A stretch of DNA of 64,000 bases from Rhypophila decipiens. Taxonomy: Eukaryota; Ascomycota; Sordariomycetes; Sordariales; Naviculisporaceae. A program made the position numbers and the translations under genes. This document shows positions 33,500 through 46,501 of the stretch, piece after piece; position 1 is the stretch's first letter, and the number at the start of each line of letters is the position of its first letter. The notes under the pieces are model-generated. The model worked only from the letters and a program-made list of their open reading frames with translations, did not search any database and was not told the DNA's origin. The stretch lies in NCBI GenBank assembly GCA_033297075.1, contig MU858156.1:1-64000 (forward strand), in the 5' to 3' direction.

Positions 33500-35930
33500 T
33501 GGGGTTGAAGGGTGGTATCTTTTTTTCCCACTCCTTGTCGCTGCCCTGGCTCGGGCCTGTTGGCGTTGGCATCAAGACATTCCGCCGTCCAGGCTGCCCA
33601 TGGCTCCTCTCGTTTTTATAAGACGGTCGGATCCTCCCCCTTTCCCCGTCTGGAATTTTTTCTTGGAACCCTTCATTAAGTTTTTCCAACTTTCTTTGGA
33701 CCAAAAAGATCCTATCTCCCTTTACTTGGATCGCTATCCTCTGTCCCTTCTACCAGTACACGACAGTCTCGTCTCTTGGTTGCGTTGCAAGTCCTGCTCA
33801 CCCATTCTGCGGCCTTGTTGAAAACCACTGCACTCGAACCTGCACGACCGGCCAGCTTTTTCTGGACAAGGCAGTTCCAGTTTGAGCTTACCCGCCAGCC
33901 CACTTCCACGCCGACCCGACCCAAAACGATCGCTGCGCTGTTACCTACCAACTCGGTACCTGACAGCCCCATCTAACTATTCCGTCCAACGACCACACGC
34001 ATTACATCCCAAAGCGGTCAACCAAGATCAGGCACAGCTTACGCGCCTGGCGACGAAAGACCATCCTTCTATTGCAGAACTGCGCCTCGTCGAGAATACC
34101 AACCGAAGCACGAGTGGTTACAAGGACGCGAAATTCCACCCTATCCTACTCGCTTTCGGTGTCGCCTTCAGCTCTTAAGAACCTCGACCCCAACTGGCCC
34201 AAATCTGACAGGGAAAGCAATCGCATTCTATTCGGCATATTTGCTTCGCTCCCTTGCCTCATCGCCCCAACCTTCAAAAATCCTACCCTCTATTTCCGTC
34301 TCTCCCTTTCGTCGCACATACGACGTTCCATACTGTGAGTCACCATTACGGCAGAATACCGTCCTGATTACCTAGCTTGCTTTTTAATTCCATCTACTTT
34401 CTTGTGACGCATGGTTGTTGCCTTGGCGCTGTCTGGAGGGTTTTGGAACTTATATATCGAAACCGTCCGCCAGGAGAGAACTTTCTTAGCTGACATTTTT
34501 TTGTTTGACCACCAGCCCCAACTTCGCTTTCTTCCACCACACAACGTCACAATGATTGACAGAACGTCACAACATTTCAACTTCGGCCGTGGGGCCTACG
34601 ACACAACAGGTGTCCCCAAGCCTCCACCACCAAAGCCTCGGTAACGGGCATACTGGATTCGAGGAGGGCAATCCGCAAATCCCTGCATCCCTACGGAAGC
34701 GAGCCATTGTCGCATCGCAACATGCCAGGACCACTTTTCAGAGTCGGAGCAGCTTGTCATAGCTGCTCTCCGGTTACCAATTGTTGGCTTTCTTCAACAA
34801 ATACCGCCGACCGATCTTACCATACTTCAGTTCTGGCCTCCATTTCTCACGGCCCCATTTTCGATATTCGGTTTTAATCTCACTGTACCAACTTTTCTTC
34901 TTCGACTATTTCATCACTTATCACAATACCCCTTTTAATACTTCAAGTCACGATATACACACCACGGCTCGCTGCCACTCTTGCTTCCCAGCAGCAAGGA
35001 ACGGAAAAGGAAAATAACGGAGGTCTCGTTTCTGGTTTCCGGAGGAAAACTCCATCTTTTTTGGTCTTTGCTTTTTTTGGGTTCAATTGCGCGGCGCTCA
35101 AACAATAGACGGACCGGTGGGATACATTCTGGGAACGCAAGCTTTCATTCTTTCGGGTACCGGTCCTTTTGGCTTTTTACTGCACACACGGAATCGTGCG
35201 AGCGCATCACATCAGCGCCGACGGGATGAGGAAGCGAGACAGACTGCGCCATCGGCTCGATTTTCCCCCTTTCTCGGCCGCGACACACCAATCCCAGTTC
35301 CTGCCGCCCCAACCACGGGACTCAACATGCACTGGACCCGCGCCGATATCTGAGACCAACAGGAAATTTGTCTTTTTTGGGGGCAAGTTTTCACATTCTC
35401 GCCATCCCGATGGGTCTCGTGTTAACCACCGTTCATTCCCTGGGACGGTAATGGCATTTGGGAGCTGGTTTTTTCTTTCTGAATGGTATAATAAAAGGAG
35501 GGTTTCATTTTCTTTTTTTTTCCCGGGTTCTTTTCTAATGGCTGATTGGGAAAGAGAAATATGGGATATCGGCTGGGAAGAGAAAAAAAAGAAACTCGGG
35601 TTTCTCTTGGCATTTCCTTTGTGCTGCATATAGACATTTCTTTTTTCTCCCCTTGTACACCATCCCCTTTTTTCATTACAGATTTTTTTTTTCTCTTTCA
35701 GACTTTTGGGCTTGGGAAGTTCTCTCACGAGAACAAAATTGGGTTGGGAAAGTGATTTTTTTTAACGGACTACTGGCGAAGCGATATCCCTTGTTTTGGC
35801 TTGTCATTGGAACCGAATACCTTGTACATCATACAGCTGTCATTTTTTTCTTTTTTCCCATTTCACATTCCTCCCATCATCGTTTCCTAGCCATGGAAGG
35901 GTGCTTGGCTGGATCCAGGTTATAGAAGAT
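33500..35930 (+). other. Long pyrimidine-rich tract, possible promoter or leader of an unseen transcript
   Basis: The plus strand is strongly C/T-rich for over 2 kb, with repeated CTTTTTTTC-like runs. In fungi this strand bias marks promoters and long 5' leaders of genes read in the same direction. A short frame at 34551-34644 starts in a good context (CACAATG) and reads MIDRTSQHFNFGRG..., ending in a proline-rich tail; it may be an upstream ORF or a first exon (a CG|GTAACG donor overlaps its end). No downstream coding region follows for 13 kb, so a non-coding transcript is an alternative. This is inference from composition only. Confidence 0.35.
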
Positions 35931-38896
35931 ACCCCCTGGTTTTTTTTATCCATTTATTACCTACTATAATCTCTTTGTGGTTTTCGTGATGTTAATTAGG
36001 TAGCTAGAGTTTTGGTCGTTGCCTGTATATACTATACGGGGACCACGCAGTGTGTGTGTGATGTGAAGAATACAGGACATTATTTACTACCTCGACACAT
36101 TTTTGCTCAACCTTGCAATTGCACTCTGATCTTGAGATTCCGACGTCCTCGTAGAGGCCCAGGAGTCACGTCAGCGCCTACGATCCAAGAGCGAGCCCTT
36201 TGGTCTCGAGCAAGAACCAGGCAGGGCCAAGCCAAGCCTCCTCCTCCATCATCTGTCGGTAGTCGCCCACCCGGTAGTCAGGGAGAATGACACTTTATAA
36301 ATAGTCTTCTTCTTGTCGTATGTACATGTACCTATCTGACTAGACTACAAACTAAACCCCGTAGATTTGCCGTAAAATCTGGGGGGCCGGGCCGTTGCGC
36401 TCCCTCCCGCTTTTCTTTCTTATGTAGTACCTTGCTTTAGCTTCCCGATGATGCGCGAAAGGAGGCGACAACTTGATTCTTTGTTCTGTAATCCGGAACT
36501 TGCCAGAAACGACGGGCTTTTTTTTTCATCTTTTCTTATAATACATCTTGCTCACTCAAGCCAAGATGGTTTTGATGAAAAGTGCAAGTAAGGCTTCCGG
36601 GACGTCGGACTTGGAAGGTCTTGCTTGATCCCATGTCTGCCTGATTTGCGATGCGGCTCCGGCGTATTCAAATACCGGGCTTGCATATGTCATGCCATGC
36701 CATGTGTGATGATATGTGTTCTACCGGCTTGAACAGAGTTGCAGTGTGAACTAACGCGTGTGAAAAAATGTGTGATTACTACTCTACACACCCTGTTCTT
36801 TGGACTACGTAGAAAAAGTTTGAGAACATTCCATTCTTCTGAGGCATGCGCCGCAGCCAGCATGTATGGTCCTTTTTTCTGTCCCGAACCCCCCTTCCAA
36901 GATTGGATAATGGTCTAGGTACGGAAGGGGAACTATGAAAACCAAGGAAGGCAGTACCGTATCTACTAAGAAAGGAGAGAATAGTCCTAAGAGCCAAATA
37001 GGCTTAGCTACTGGCCGAACAAGGTCAAGTCCACGGGAAGGGTGGGCCTACTCGGTTCTCGCCCGCAATTCCTCGCGGCCACTAGGCCTACTTGGCCCTA
37101 GAACTATTCTCTCCTTTCTTAGTATATACGGTACGGATAGTGTGCATACACCACATACACTTACAAATTCAATAAAAGCTGTGGCGCTGGCTGGCAAAAG
37201 TGGTACACTAAAATCATGGATACCATCCATCATCCATGGCCCATGGTTGTGCTCTTCCCTCCTCGGTCTCTCTCCGGTGATATAAGGGTATGTTTTCGTC
37301 GTTGACTGCGGCGCATTGCTGGTTAATTGGGATTTTCGTAAGGGCAGCGCCTTAGCAAGTTTACAGCCAGCAACACCTTAACCGACTAGGAACGGAGTTT
37401 GCTCCGGGTATCCCGGGATTTCCGTTCCGTTGCGCGGCGCGGATGGTTCTTGCGTGCTTGCTTACCATACATTACTCGCCGCGGTAATCGGTACGGTTTT
37501 GCGCTGCGTGTAAGTGGCCCGTCGAGTGGGGCGGAAGGACGATGATCTCAGAGCGCGCTGAATATCTTCATTACAGGGAAATCACTGTGGAAAATAAGTT
37601 ACTTGATTGTTTGAGTTGAGATTTTGGTTAGGCTGTTCGGCAAGAGTTACCTGACATTCTCAAAGATACCTGAGAAGAAAGGTAGACAAGCAAGATTCTT
37701 GGATATTGACCGTGAATCCGAATTATTACTCAGAATCTCGGCTGCCTGATCGCCTTACCATCCACATTCACTACACGTGCACACGGTTTTCTAAATCCAG
37801 ATTATTATCGTGGCATTTCTTACCCTACCAGCCAATTCTTTATCGGTGAGTAGGTCGGTCAGTTTGGCGAATCGGGGAGTATACCTCACTATGCATTACA
37901 CAACATCAAACCACGGATTCCCGGGACGTATCCGCCCCGTATAGTAGGTGGTTCGAATTTTCTGGAAACGAAACGAAACGCTGCTGCGAGCCAACTCTGA
38001 AAGAAAAAAAAGCGAGTCATCCCGACCGCGCGGATTATCAAGTCGTGTAACCTGCTGAGACGGCTCTACTGCGACCCTTCGTGCAGCAATCTTAAGTAAT
38101 CGCTGCTGATCCCAATCCAGTTCCCAATCTTTATCCGTACATGCGCAAGTATGGAGTACATACTCGGTAATACACAGTGACGGATAGATGGGTGGTATTC
38201 CCTTCCCGCCGTCAGCAGCCAGCAAACCTATATATAGTGTAGAAGACCGATCTTATTTGCGCATTGTTGAGTGTGGTATTACGCATATGATATTTGTCCC
38301 AATTGTGCCTTACCACCGCCGAGTATGAACAGTCAACAGCGGGAGGAAGCGGGATGGAGGGAAAAGGCACCTACGCAATGACAAAATGCCTACCATATGG
38401 AGGTAACAGATACAACCATGCAGACACCATGCAGATATCACGTACCTTGCTGCCACTGCCGCAGCCGCCGCGGTATCATTGACAAATGCTGCGATATTGG
38501 GCCCGAAAGCCCGCTGTGAGTTACACGCGCGCAAGTTTTACATGCGACAAAAACCTTCGCACTTGACCCGCAAAGGGGCAGTGATATGAGTGATATGGAA
38601 AACTTGGTTTTTCGTTATTTTGGAATTCTCATCACTGGTGTCCTGGGAATCGTCGGGCTCCTCGTCCTGTAAGCCGGCCGAATCCCGAAAACAAGACAAA
38701 AAGCCCCGATCATCGTCATTATTGCCCTTCCGGATGGTATCCCGCGTAGTCGCTTTCCTGGTGGTGTGCTGCACTCTCACAAGCACAGGGTCGAGTTTAT
38801 ATCGAACGCCACAATCTGATTACGTTTCTTGTAACTGGCGATTTGCTTTCTTGTCAGAATGATAGGAGTTATATAAAACTGAAAAGCCCCCTTGTT
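35931..38896. other. Coding desert, second part
   Basis: No supported gene apart from the MITE at 36955-37133. A run of T at about 35.94 kb ends the pyrimidine-rich tract. The remainder has no codon bias on either strand. Confidence 0.5.
36955..37133. mobile_element. MITE, 179 bp, with about 57-bp terminal inverted repeats
   Basis: The left arm starts TACCGTATCTACTAAGAAAG and continues GAGAGAATAGT; the right arm, read on the minus strand, starts TACCGTATATACTAAGAAAG and continues the same way. The arms pair over about 57 bp with a handful of mismatches, leaving a spacer of about 65 bp. The sequence just outside the arms differs, so the ends are clear. If the outermost TA is the duplicated target, the element would be Tc1/mariner-like. 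It has no coding capacity and must have been moved by a transposase from elsewhere. Confidence 0.8.
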
Positions 38897-38923
38897 GGGG
38901 GGGGGGGGGGGGGGGGGGCGGCG

Positions 38924-38977
<54 letters not shown>

Positions 38978-39110
38978 CGNNNNNNNNNNTTTTCAACCCA
39001 AAAATATTTTTTCTTTTGTTTTTATGGGGGTTTTTGTTTTTTTTCCTATTTTTTGGTTTTTTAAAAAACTTAAAACCCCCCTTGTTGCGCCCCCCCCCCC
39101 CCCCCCCGCG
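38897..39110. other. Assembly gap flanked by homopolymer artefacts
   Basis: A run of nearly pure G (38897-38979), ten N (38980-38989), then a stretch dominated by runs of T, A and finally C (to about 39107). The words before the G run (AAAACTGAAAAGCCCCCTTG) are repeated in distorted form before the C run (AAAACTTAAAACCCCCCTTG). The two contig ends probably describe the same place, with low-quality homopolymer calls on both sides. Open frames across it (poly-Gly, poly-Pro) are meaningless. Confidence 0.85.
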
Positions 39111-42100
39111 CATACTGCAGGTCTCGCTTTCCCTCCCTTGTTTGAGGCATGTCTCTGCCACTCTGTGTGTCTCTGTATGAGACTTTTGATCGACCGCGCC
39201 CCCGTGATCTTGATGGGGGAAACTGACACACTTATCAGTTGCGATGATTGCTGAAAGGTGAGCAAAGGTGTGTGGGGGTGAGGTGAGCGGCCGGCGGCGT
39301 GGATGAGGTGAGAGAAAACGGGGGCGCTAATGCAAGTTTAAAGGAGGTTTCTTAAGGCAAAGCAAGGGGGCCAGCTTTTCTTTTGGGTGTGGGTGGTGGA
39401 ACTTTGTCACTTTTTGAACCAACCAGTGATTTTGCTCACCTTTGACTTCTCGCTCCTGAGTGGAAAGCCAGCCCTGGGCAGCCCGCAGCTTCCCATTTCC
39501 CAGGACTGTGGTCCCGGGATTTTCGCTTCAACCCTCCTCCGTTCTTTTCGAGCCTGGCGCTGCCCTGCAACTGCTCAGCTGCGCTGCACCTCCCGGGATA
39601 GGCCGCCCGCCCGCGGGTCACTCCAGATGACACGCGTGGCCTGCCTCCTTATTAACTTGTGTAGTCCCCACATGGGGGACTTTTTTACTTCTAATAGGAC
39701 CCGGTCCGATGTTTCCCATATTGCCCAACCAAGCAAATCCCAAATCCAAAGCCCTGGGGTCACAAATCCATGGAGGGACAAGATGGAAAGGACAGCCCTG
39801 ACAAATGAATGGATGACAGACGCCACGATATACACGTGCCCAAGAACTGGGAAATCCAAAGCGCAAAATGTACTCCGTACTACACCACAAGTCCTTCTGC
39901 TTAGATTGTGTCCTCTGTGACCGATGAGAGGCTGTTGTATAATTTCTTATTTCGACGGGACAATACGACTTGTCGGGTTGTCAGGACAAGAGGACGAAAC
40001 AGACACGGGATCGATAGACCTGTGACTCTCACTTGTCACTCAACCTGCATTGCATTGACATCACGATGCAAGATCGTGACTCTTTTATTCTCATTCTTTT
40101 TTGCGTTTCTCCGGTCATCTCTGGAGGAGCAGTCGTCATGTAGGTATCATGTATATTACGTAGGTGGAGGATCAATTAAGACCATCCCACCACTTCCGAT
40201 TAGCTGCTTTCTCTTTGACTCTCTGATTCCCTGGACACAGCCTCCTGTATTTTTTTTATCGGCCTATCGGCTTGTCCACACCACCCCTACGATGACTGTT
40301 CTGGCGATAGATTGATGACGGTCGCCTCATTGTATTCCCCGTACAAGCCACATCTGTATGACTCCCCCATGTTCACATTTACAACCAATGAGATTATTGT
40401 CACTCGATGTGCACTGTTTTTCTCACAGTACCAATGATTTCCCACCGTTTTTGAAAAAGTGATACGCATCATGTCACTCTCCTTCCTAATCCTCTCTTTC
40501 TTAACATGTCAGCAGGCATTTCAATGTCATAACGGCGAGACAAGGAGCTCATCATGCACTGATCCACATTTGGCAGGCGGTGGAAGCACTTGAAACTCCT
40601 TCTAGAATAATTTTAAAGAGATGATTCCCGCCAGGGGTGCTGCTCCGTAGTGTACCGGTAATCCACAACCTCGCATTACCGAGTGGATTATACAAGGTAC
40701 GGGTCACAACCGGGAGATACGGAGTTTTCTCCGGATACAGAATGTGGATTACTCATTACATACGAAGTTTTACGACGTTTTCTTTTCACGGAGCCTCAAC
40801 CATTTCTTGACCGTTCATTGTCAACAACAACTTCCTTTGATTGCGTGTTTTTATTTTACGAATAGCCTTGGTATGTGATGTCTACGTACTTCTCTGTGTC
40901 TGATTGACATGATGAACATCATCAAGGAAAGCCATACAATGAAAACGCGCTGCTCTGTATCGTTATTACGATGAGCCTCAGCTACGACGACGATCGATAA
41001 CAATGCTTTCCTTTTTCGATTAGCGTTACAACCGGGGGACGGATTCCGGCGCTCTGGTTGATGGGTCTTGGACTCAAACGACCGAGACCAAACAAGCGCG
41101 CCACAGGCCAGGCCAGTCAGACCATCAGGGTCCTCAACCCTCTCGTTAGGTACCTTCGCCAGTGGGGACCTGTCCCATCGACAAAGCTCCACACCTGGTA
41201 CGGAGGCTGGAGGCGCATGCTTCTGAGAGATGTTTTAGGTCCATTGACTCCGTATCAATACTTGACAGCATTGATAACCAACCTGTGATATTGGGAATTG
41301 GTCTTCAGCTCACAGCAGTCCATGAATCTAGCCTCGCCTTGCTTGGATCGCCTAATCGACACGGCCAATGCTGGGGAGGATCAACATCACTTGACAACTA
41401 GTGCGCCGGGAAGAGATTAGGGTTAAAGGGGCATCGTGAGACCTCATCCATTAGTCCAGCACGTGCTGGAGACGAGATCCACCATGCTTGATGACAAGTC
41501 CCGGTCCCAGATCCCTGGCCCCCCTTGGCGAGATCAAATTTGATGAACCGGCCCGTTGGACAGTCACCATTCCGCTTGAAAGGAGTTACGATCGCCTGGT
41601 CCAAAGGCGAGATTAAGGGCCAAATTTCGTCTTTTCTCTATTCCGTCAGATTGACAGAAGTTGACAAGTTCTCGGGGTGTCAGGGTCTCAAAAGGGTAGC
41701 TAGATACCGAGCGGTATCAGATCATAACGCCTCCTTTTCTCTCAACCAAGCCCAGATGTCAGAACTAAGAAAAACCACATGGCAAAAAGACGAGCCAACA
41801 AGCGAACGGCTGCGCTAATAAAACAGCTCCACTTGTCTCATTCTTGAACAAAGGAGTCAGGTTAGCCTCGTAACAGATCGCAATTCCTGGGAAGCTGGGG
41901 CAGCAGAGATAGAACTACGCTAGTGGCTGATAGCTGAGGCCAATGATTGCTTCTTTTTGCTTTTCTTTTTCTTTTCTCTTTTGGGCACCGGCAGGGTGAG
42001 ACATTCCCCTGATCTAGCAAGCTAGATGATAACGGACCGAATCGACGATTTGTCACTTGGAAACGGACACAGTTTTGGGTTAAAGCTGTCAGGGGAGCCA

Positions 42101-45100
42101 TTGTTCTCTTCGCCCTTGGTACAAGTACACTCACTGACACTGTACAGTACGATAGCCTGACCTGAGACCAAACGGAGGACCCTAGTTGGCGACAGCTTCA
42201 TATTTCCTTTTTTTCTTTTTGGCTGTCAGCTTCCCCACCTACTTACCGTCGCGGCGCCATCCCGGGAGACGGTTGGTCGATAAGGTTTCGCGGCTTCGAC
42301 CCGGCTGATTGGATTCATTACTTCAAACTTGGGGTCCTAGTATGGGATTACACGTTGATACGCTATAGTCTATCCGTGGCCCTGCTGTCTGGGTGACAAA
42401 GCGGCTACCTTGAAGTCAAGTTAGCGTTCTGACCTGATTCAGGTGACTGATGTCTCTGTGAACAGGCGAGGCTTTCATCGATTTACGGTTGGCCGTTCAG
42501 AACAATGGTACTAAACATGGAAGGCTTGTCATATCTCAGATCCGGGACGCTGGGTAGCTGGCCTGATCTGATCGCCGACTCGCAGGGAAATCGTGAATGC
42601 ATGTCTTTGAAAATTTTCGCTACTTCTCCGGCAGGTCTGGGTTTGAGGAGATGAGCAGGCTCAACACAACCTTCTCTTTTCGCAGACAAGGGGACTCAAA
42701 AGGTCATTGTCCGAACAAAGCGACATTTCAGAAGTTGAGAGCATGGAGCTGACTGGTACCATATATGCCCGTATGTGTGTGTATATTCACTAATGACTCC
42801 CAGATTCGATTAATACGTGCACAGGTAGCTGGGATCCTAGCACATGCACTTTACAGCTCAGGAGCCGCAAGGTGGAAGGAACAAGGACGCATGTTATGTT
42901 TGGACTAGAACTATCCGTACCCGTAGCTAGCACGAACGGACTCCAGTCAGTAACCGGAACCAGGAAGACAGACCTGGTGAACGGACTGAACTGAGCGGGC
43001 AGCAGGCAGGATAGAGGGATCATCATCATGTGGTAGGTACTCCGTAGGCAGCTTCGCTTTCGGGTTTCGCTCAAGGCAGGCAGGCAGGCATACTTGGGGA
43101 GGCAGCATGTACATGCAATGCATGCCTGGGACTCTTTCCCTGAGCTGTGCTGGGCGGCCGAGTTAGCAAGACCTTGTACGGATAGCTCAGGGCGTCCGGT
43201 CAGACTACCGTACATACATGTACATCGCACTCCAGTCCAGCCCAGCCCAGGAGCTTCACATGGTTGAGTAGTTAAGAGCTTCCTGCTCATCCACCAAACC
43301 AACCTTGGCTGCACGGGCTGTAGTGTAGTGTAGTTGTAGGGCAGGAAGCCAGAGAGCTTATCCGTAGACTCTTGTTTCAATGCGTGCTAGGCAGGTGATG
43401 ATGGTGAGACCCAGCCCAGCACGCCACTAGGATTTTACAAAAGGACCAACTACCTACCTACCTACGGGAAATAGGAGTCTGGGCAGCTAGCTGATGAGGA
43501 AGGAGGCCCGAGAGGTAAGGTAGGTAGACTAGGATGATGAGCATATAATGTAAGCGAGCGGGCTTTAAGCAATATTCGGAGATATATCCCTCAGATAGAT
43601 GGACGGACGTAATTATCTGTGCATCTGTGACTTGCTGACAACGGAGATATAACCGTGTGGGATTCATATACCGTATATGTAACTGTTCTTTTCGAGGGTG
43701 GCAAGGACATGGGACGGAGAATTTCGAAACCCTTGCAGTATCTTGATGCCCTCTCTGTTCATGTACTTTGTATGGTTTCCGCAATGTGTTAATTACTTGG
43801 ATGGCAAGTCGGTCAGTTGTCGCTAGTTCTCGCAGGTTGGCTTGAGCTCGAATCCTACGGCTTATTAGGATTTCTCGACTCCTTGTTGGGTACTTGTATC
43901 CTCGTTCTCAGGTTCAGCAATTCAATGTCGCCGTTGCCTGCCTGCCGGACGACTCAGTGTTGCTCTTATTGTCCGTGAGGAGGAGGATGATGGAGAAGGA
44001 GGAGGGATTAAAATGGCGACAGGGACGCCAATGGTGAGAATAGGAGAGTGGATTTTCGGCTAAAAGAAAGCTTGAGATAGTTGACAGGGTCTCTTCCTCC
44101 TTTGCTATTATCTGGCTGGTAATGGCGAGGGAGGAAAACAGACAACCTTATGGGAGTATTAATCTTTAGAACCCCCAGAGAGTAGAACCTTGATATCTAT
44201 TCGTCGCGGTAATCAGTTACCAATATTTTAGGTCCCTTTTCAAGCCTTCCCAAGCTTCTACTAACTGGTTACCACGCACAGAACTCTTCCATGCTTACGG
44301 TTATATGGTTCTGAATGAACGTGAAAGTAGAAACACACGGAGAACGGCGGATATGTGTATTCGTAAATACCTCAAATGCCAGTCTTTTAAATGAATGATC
44401 GAAACTGGAGAAGCCCAAGTAGATAGACTCAGTTGGATAACATCCTTGAGTGGGATAGCCACAGGCGGTCTACTACTGTGTATAGCAGTCCACGTTATTT
44501 TGCCAGCTTGATGCGTATCTGCTATGGACAATAACAAGTATTCATGCTCAGCTGGTGTTCTTCTATCATGGAGGTATGCCTTTGGTATTGCTTACCCAGG
44601 ACGTTCTGGCAATGAATTTGAGCTCGAAGGATATGAGTAAAGCCTCTTGTGCCGTGTGGTATCATCAGCCTATGTTGAACCATTGACACATGTAGTAGTA
44701 TTAGTAACTGAGGCCTGGGCTATCTAAGCAAACGATGCCTTTTAAATATGAGAAAAGGGGGGGTGCTCCCTTTCCGTTTCTTTATTACATGGTCGTTATT
44801 ACTTCAAGCCGCGATGATTATGCATTTATACCAAGTCTGTTAATCCTATAACACAGGATGGACAATAGAAAGGACAAGTGTGAGTAAAACTATAAGACCG
44901 TTGGGTATTTCCAGTGTTATTCTGTAGAATGCCCCTACTTCGCGAGAAAAAGGAGCAAGGTGAGGAAGACATACATGCATTTCTGAGATGCACGTATGAA
45001 TCTTCACTGCGCGATGTCTGACGATGGTGTCCAGTCGATTAGGGACTCTTCCGTTTATAGATGAAGACTAATACAAGCCTGTGAGGTTAATACCGAAGAT

Positions 45101-46078
45101 ATCTTTGCTTAGATCTCCATAGAGTGTCATGATAAGACCATGGTCTCAATCATGAGCTAATAGTCTTCGGAGGCTGGTCTTGAGTTACCAGGGACAAAAC
45201 TTATGAGGAGAGGTTGGAGCCCATCTACGAGAGGGAAATGTATACATCATCTTGGTGGGCTGTCTCCAGTTTGACCCACAGAGCTGGTCTTATTTAAATG
45301 ATTCTGAAGAGACATAATGGTATAATGTCCGAAAACTAAACATGTTGAGAGGAAAGAGACAAGGAGTCAAGTTTGGAGCAAGATAGAAATAGTAAAGTGA
45401 GATGAGATATGTTGAACAAGATGAGTTATATTGGATGATATAGATAGACTATATAAGATGAAATGTCCCAGTTATATCCATCACAGAGCCTAAGGAGATA
45501 TAACGAAACTTTGTTCATAAGAAGCCAAAATCCTTTCATACCCCCTATGCCTAATCATATCACATTATCCTTTGCGCGTTGGACCTACCGTATGTGAAGC
45601 AAGCCCACCCGACTTTGGTAAATACTCATAAAGTCGAGATTGTCCATGCTAATAATAACGTAGAAAGCAGCTCTTGATACTTAATCACCATAATAATACC
45701 AAGTTAGAAGGGTGGTATTTCCAGTGTTGTTACCATGTGGTGATCCAACGCAGTTTAAACTAGCAAAGAGAAATCCGACACTTCTTCACCCATTCACATG
45801 CTCTAGCTGTTGTGGTTCCCACTGCATGCACGAATGGCTACACAGCTTGGGTTAGTTGGTTCAATGGCAACCAAGATGGCTGCTTGCATATCGCCACTGG
45901 GCTTCGGGATCCTCTTTGCCGTCCTCTGGGGATCATTCTGTATACTGATACCGGTGATTTCCTTGCGTTGATTATTCAGACTCAATTCTCAAGAGCAGAA
46001 AGGGAGCTTGAATGCTCATTATCTTGAGCGGCCTCGTTCTTTGTGTCTCTGGATGTGAATGAGAAGAGAACCACTTGT
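39111..46078. other. Coding desert, third part (about 7 kb)
   Basis: No supported gene. From about 43.8 to 46 kb the sequence becomes visibly richer in A/T and contains low-complexity GATGAGATAT-like stretches around 45.35-45.48 kb. The phrase GGTATTTCCAGTGTT occurs near 44.9 and again near 45.7 kb, possibly a small dispersed repeat. GTAC-rich words cluster near 42.12 and 43.17-43.22 kb. No RNA gene was recognised. Confidence 0.5.
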
Positions 46079-46501
46079 TTACGAGTCTGCTGTCACAGAG
46101 TCACGGCATAGTTGACTAACCTCCAAGCGCTTGTTGACATACAGAGCAAGCATAGCCTCGGGAAAGGGGATCGTACAATATAAACCAGCTTTGGTTCCGT
46201 CTCGTTCGTGTAATAGAATGATATGCGGGGGGGCCGGCCCCAAGCAGGCCATCGAGGCGATATCTGAATATCCCCCGATGTAATGCAATGCAGCAAGCAT
46301 GGTGACGGTAGGGATGAGGTCCGTCTCTCCAGAACCTTTCGGGAGCTGCTCTGAGGCAGTGATCTTTTGGGTTTGCAAGCCCCAAGATCGGAATGAGAAC
46401 TGTTCGAGAGTCATTCTATGGGATATACCTTTCAGAAAACGTGATATAGCCGCATGGACGAGCCAGTCTGTAATGTCCTCTCCTGTCAAAACGATTCTCA
46501 T
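46079..46501 (-). CDS. Possible small gene or gene relic, 140 aa
   Basis: Family not recognised. From the ATG at 46501 the product reads MRIVLTGEDITDWLVHAAIS..., with a plausible mix of residues and a fairly hydrophobic middle (LIPTVTMLAALHYIGGYSDIASMACLG). The open frame continues upstream to 46738, but that part reads poorly; a CCCTAG acceptor-like site lies just upstream of the better half, so an earlier exon may exist. Third codon positions are mixed rather than G/C-rich, unlike the housekeeping genes but similar to the HET gene at 58-60 kb. It could be a lineage-specific gene, a decaying one, or chance. Confidence 0.25.
   Translation of the reverse strand: MRIVLTGEDITDWLVHAAISRFLKGISHRMTLEQFSFRSWGLQTQKITASEQLPKGSGETDLIPTVTMLAALHYIGGYSDIASMACLGPAPPHIILLHERDGTKAGLYCTIPFPEAMLALYVNKRLEVSQLCRDSVTADS

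Noticed and set aside
38820..39161. Proline-rich and glycine-rich frames
   Set aside because: Created by homopolymer artefacts and the N gap.
43790..43870. tRNA-like B box (GAGCTCGAATCC)
   Set aside because: No matching A box at the right distance and no acceptor-stem pairing by eye.
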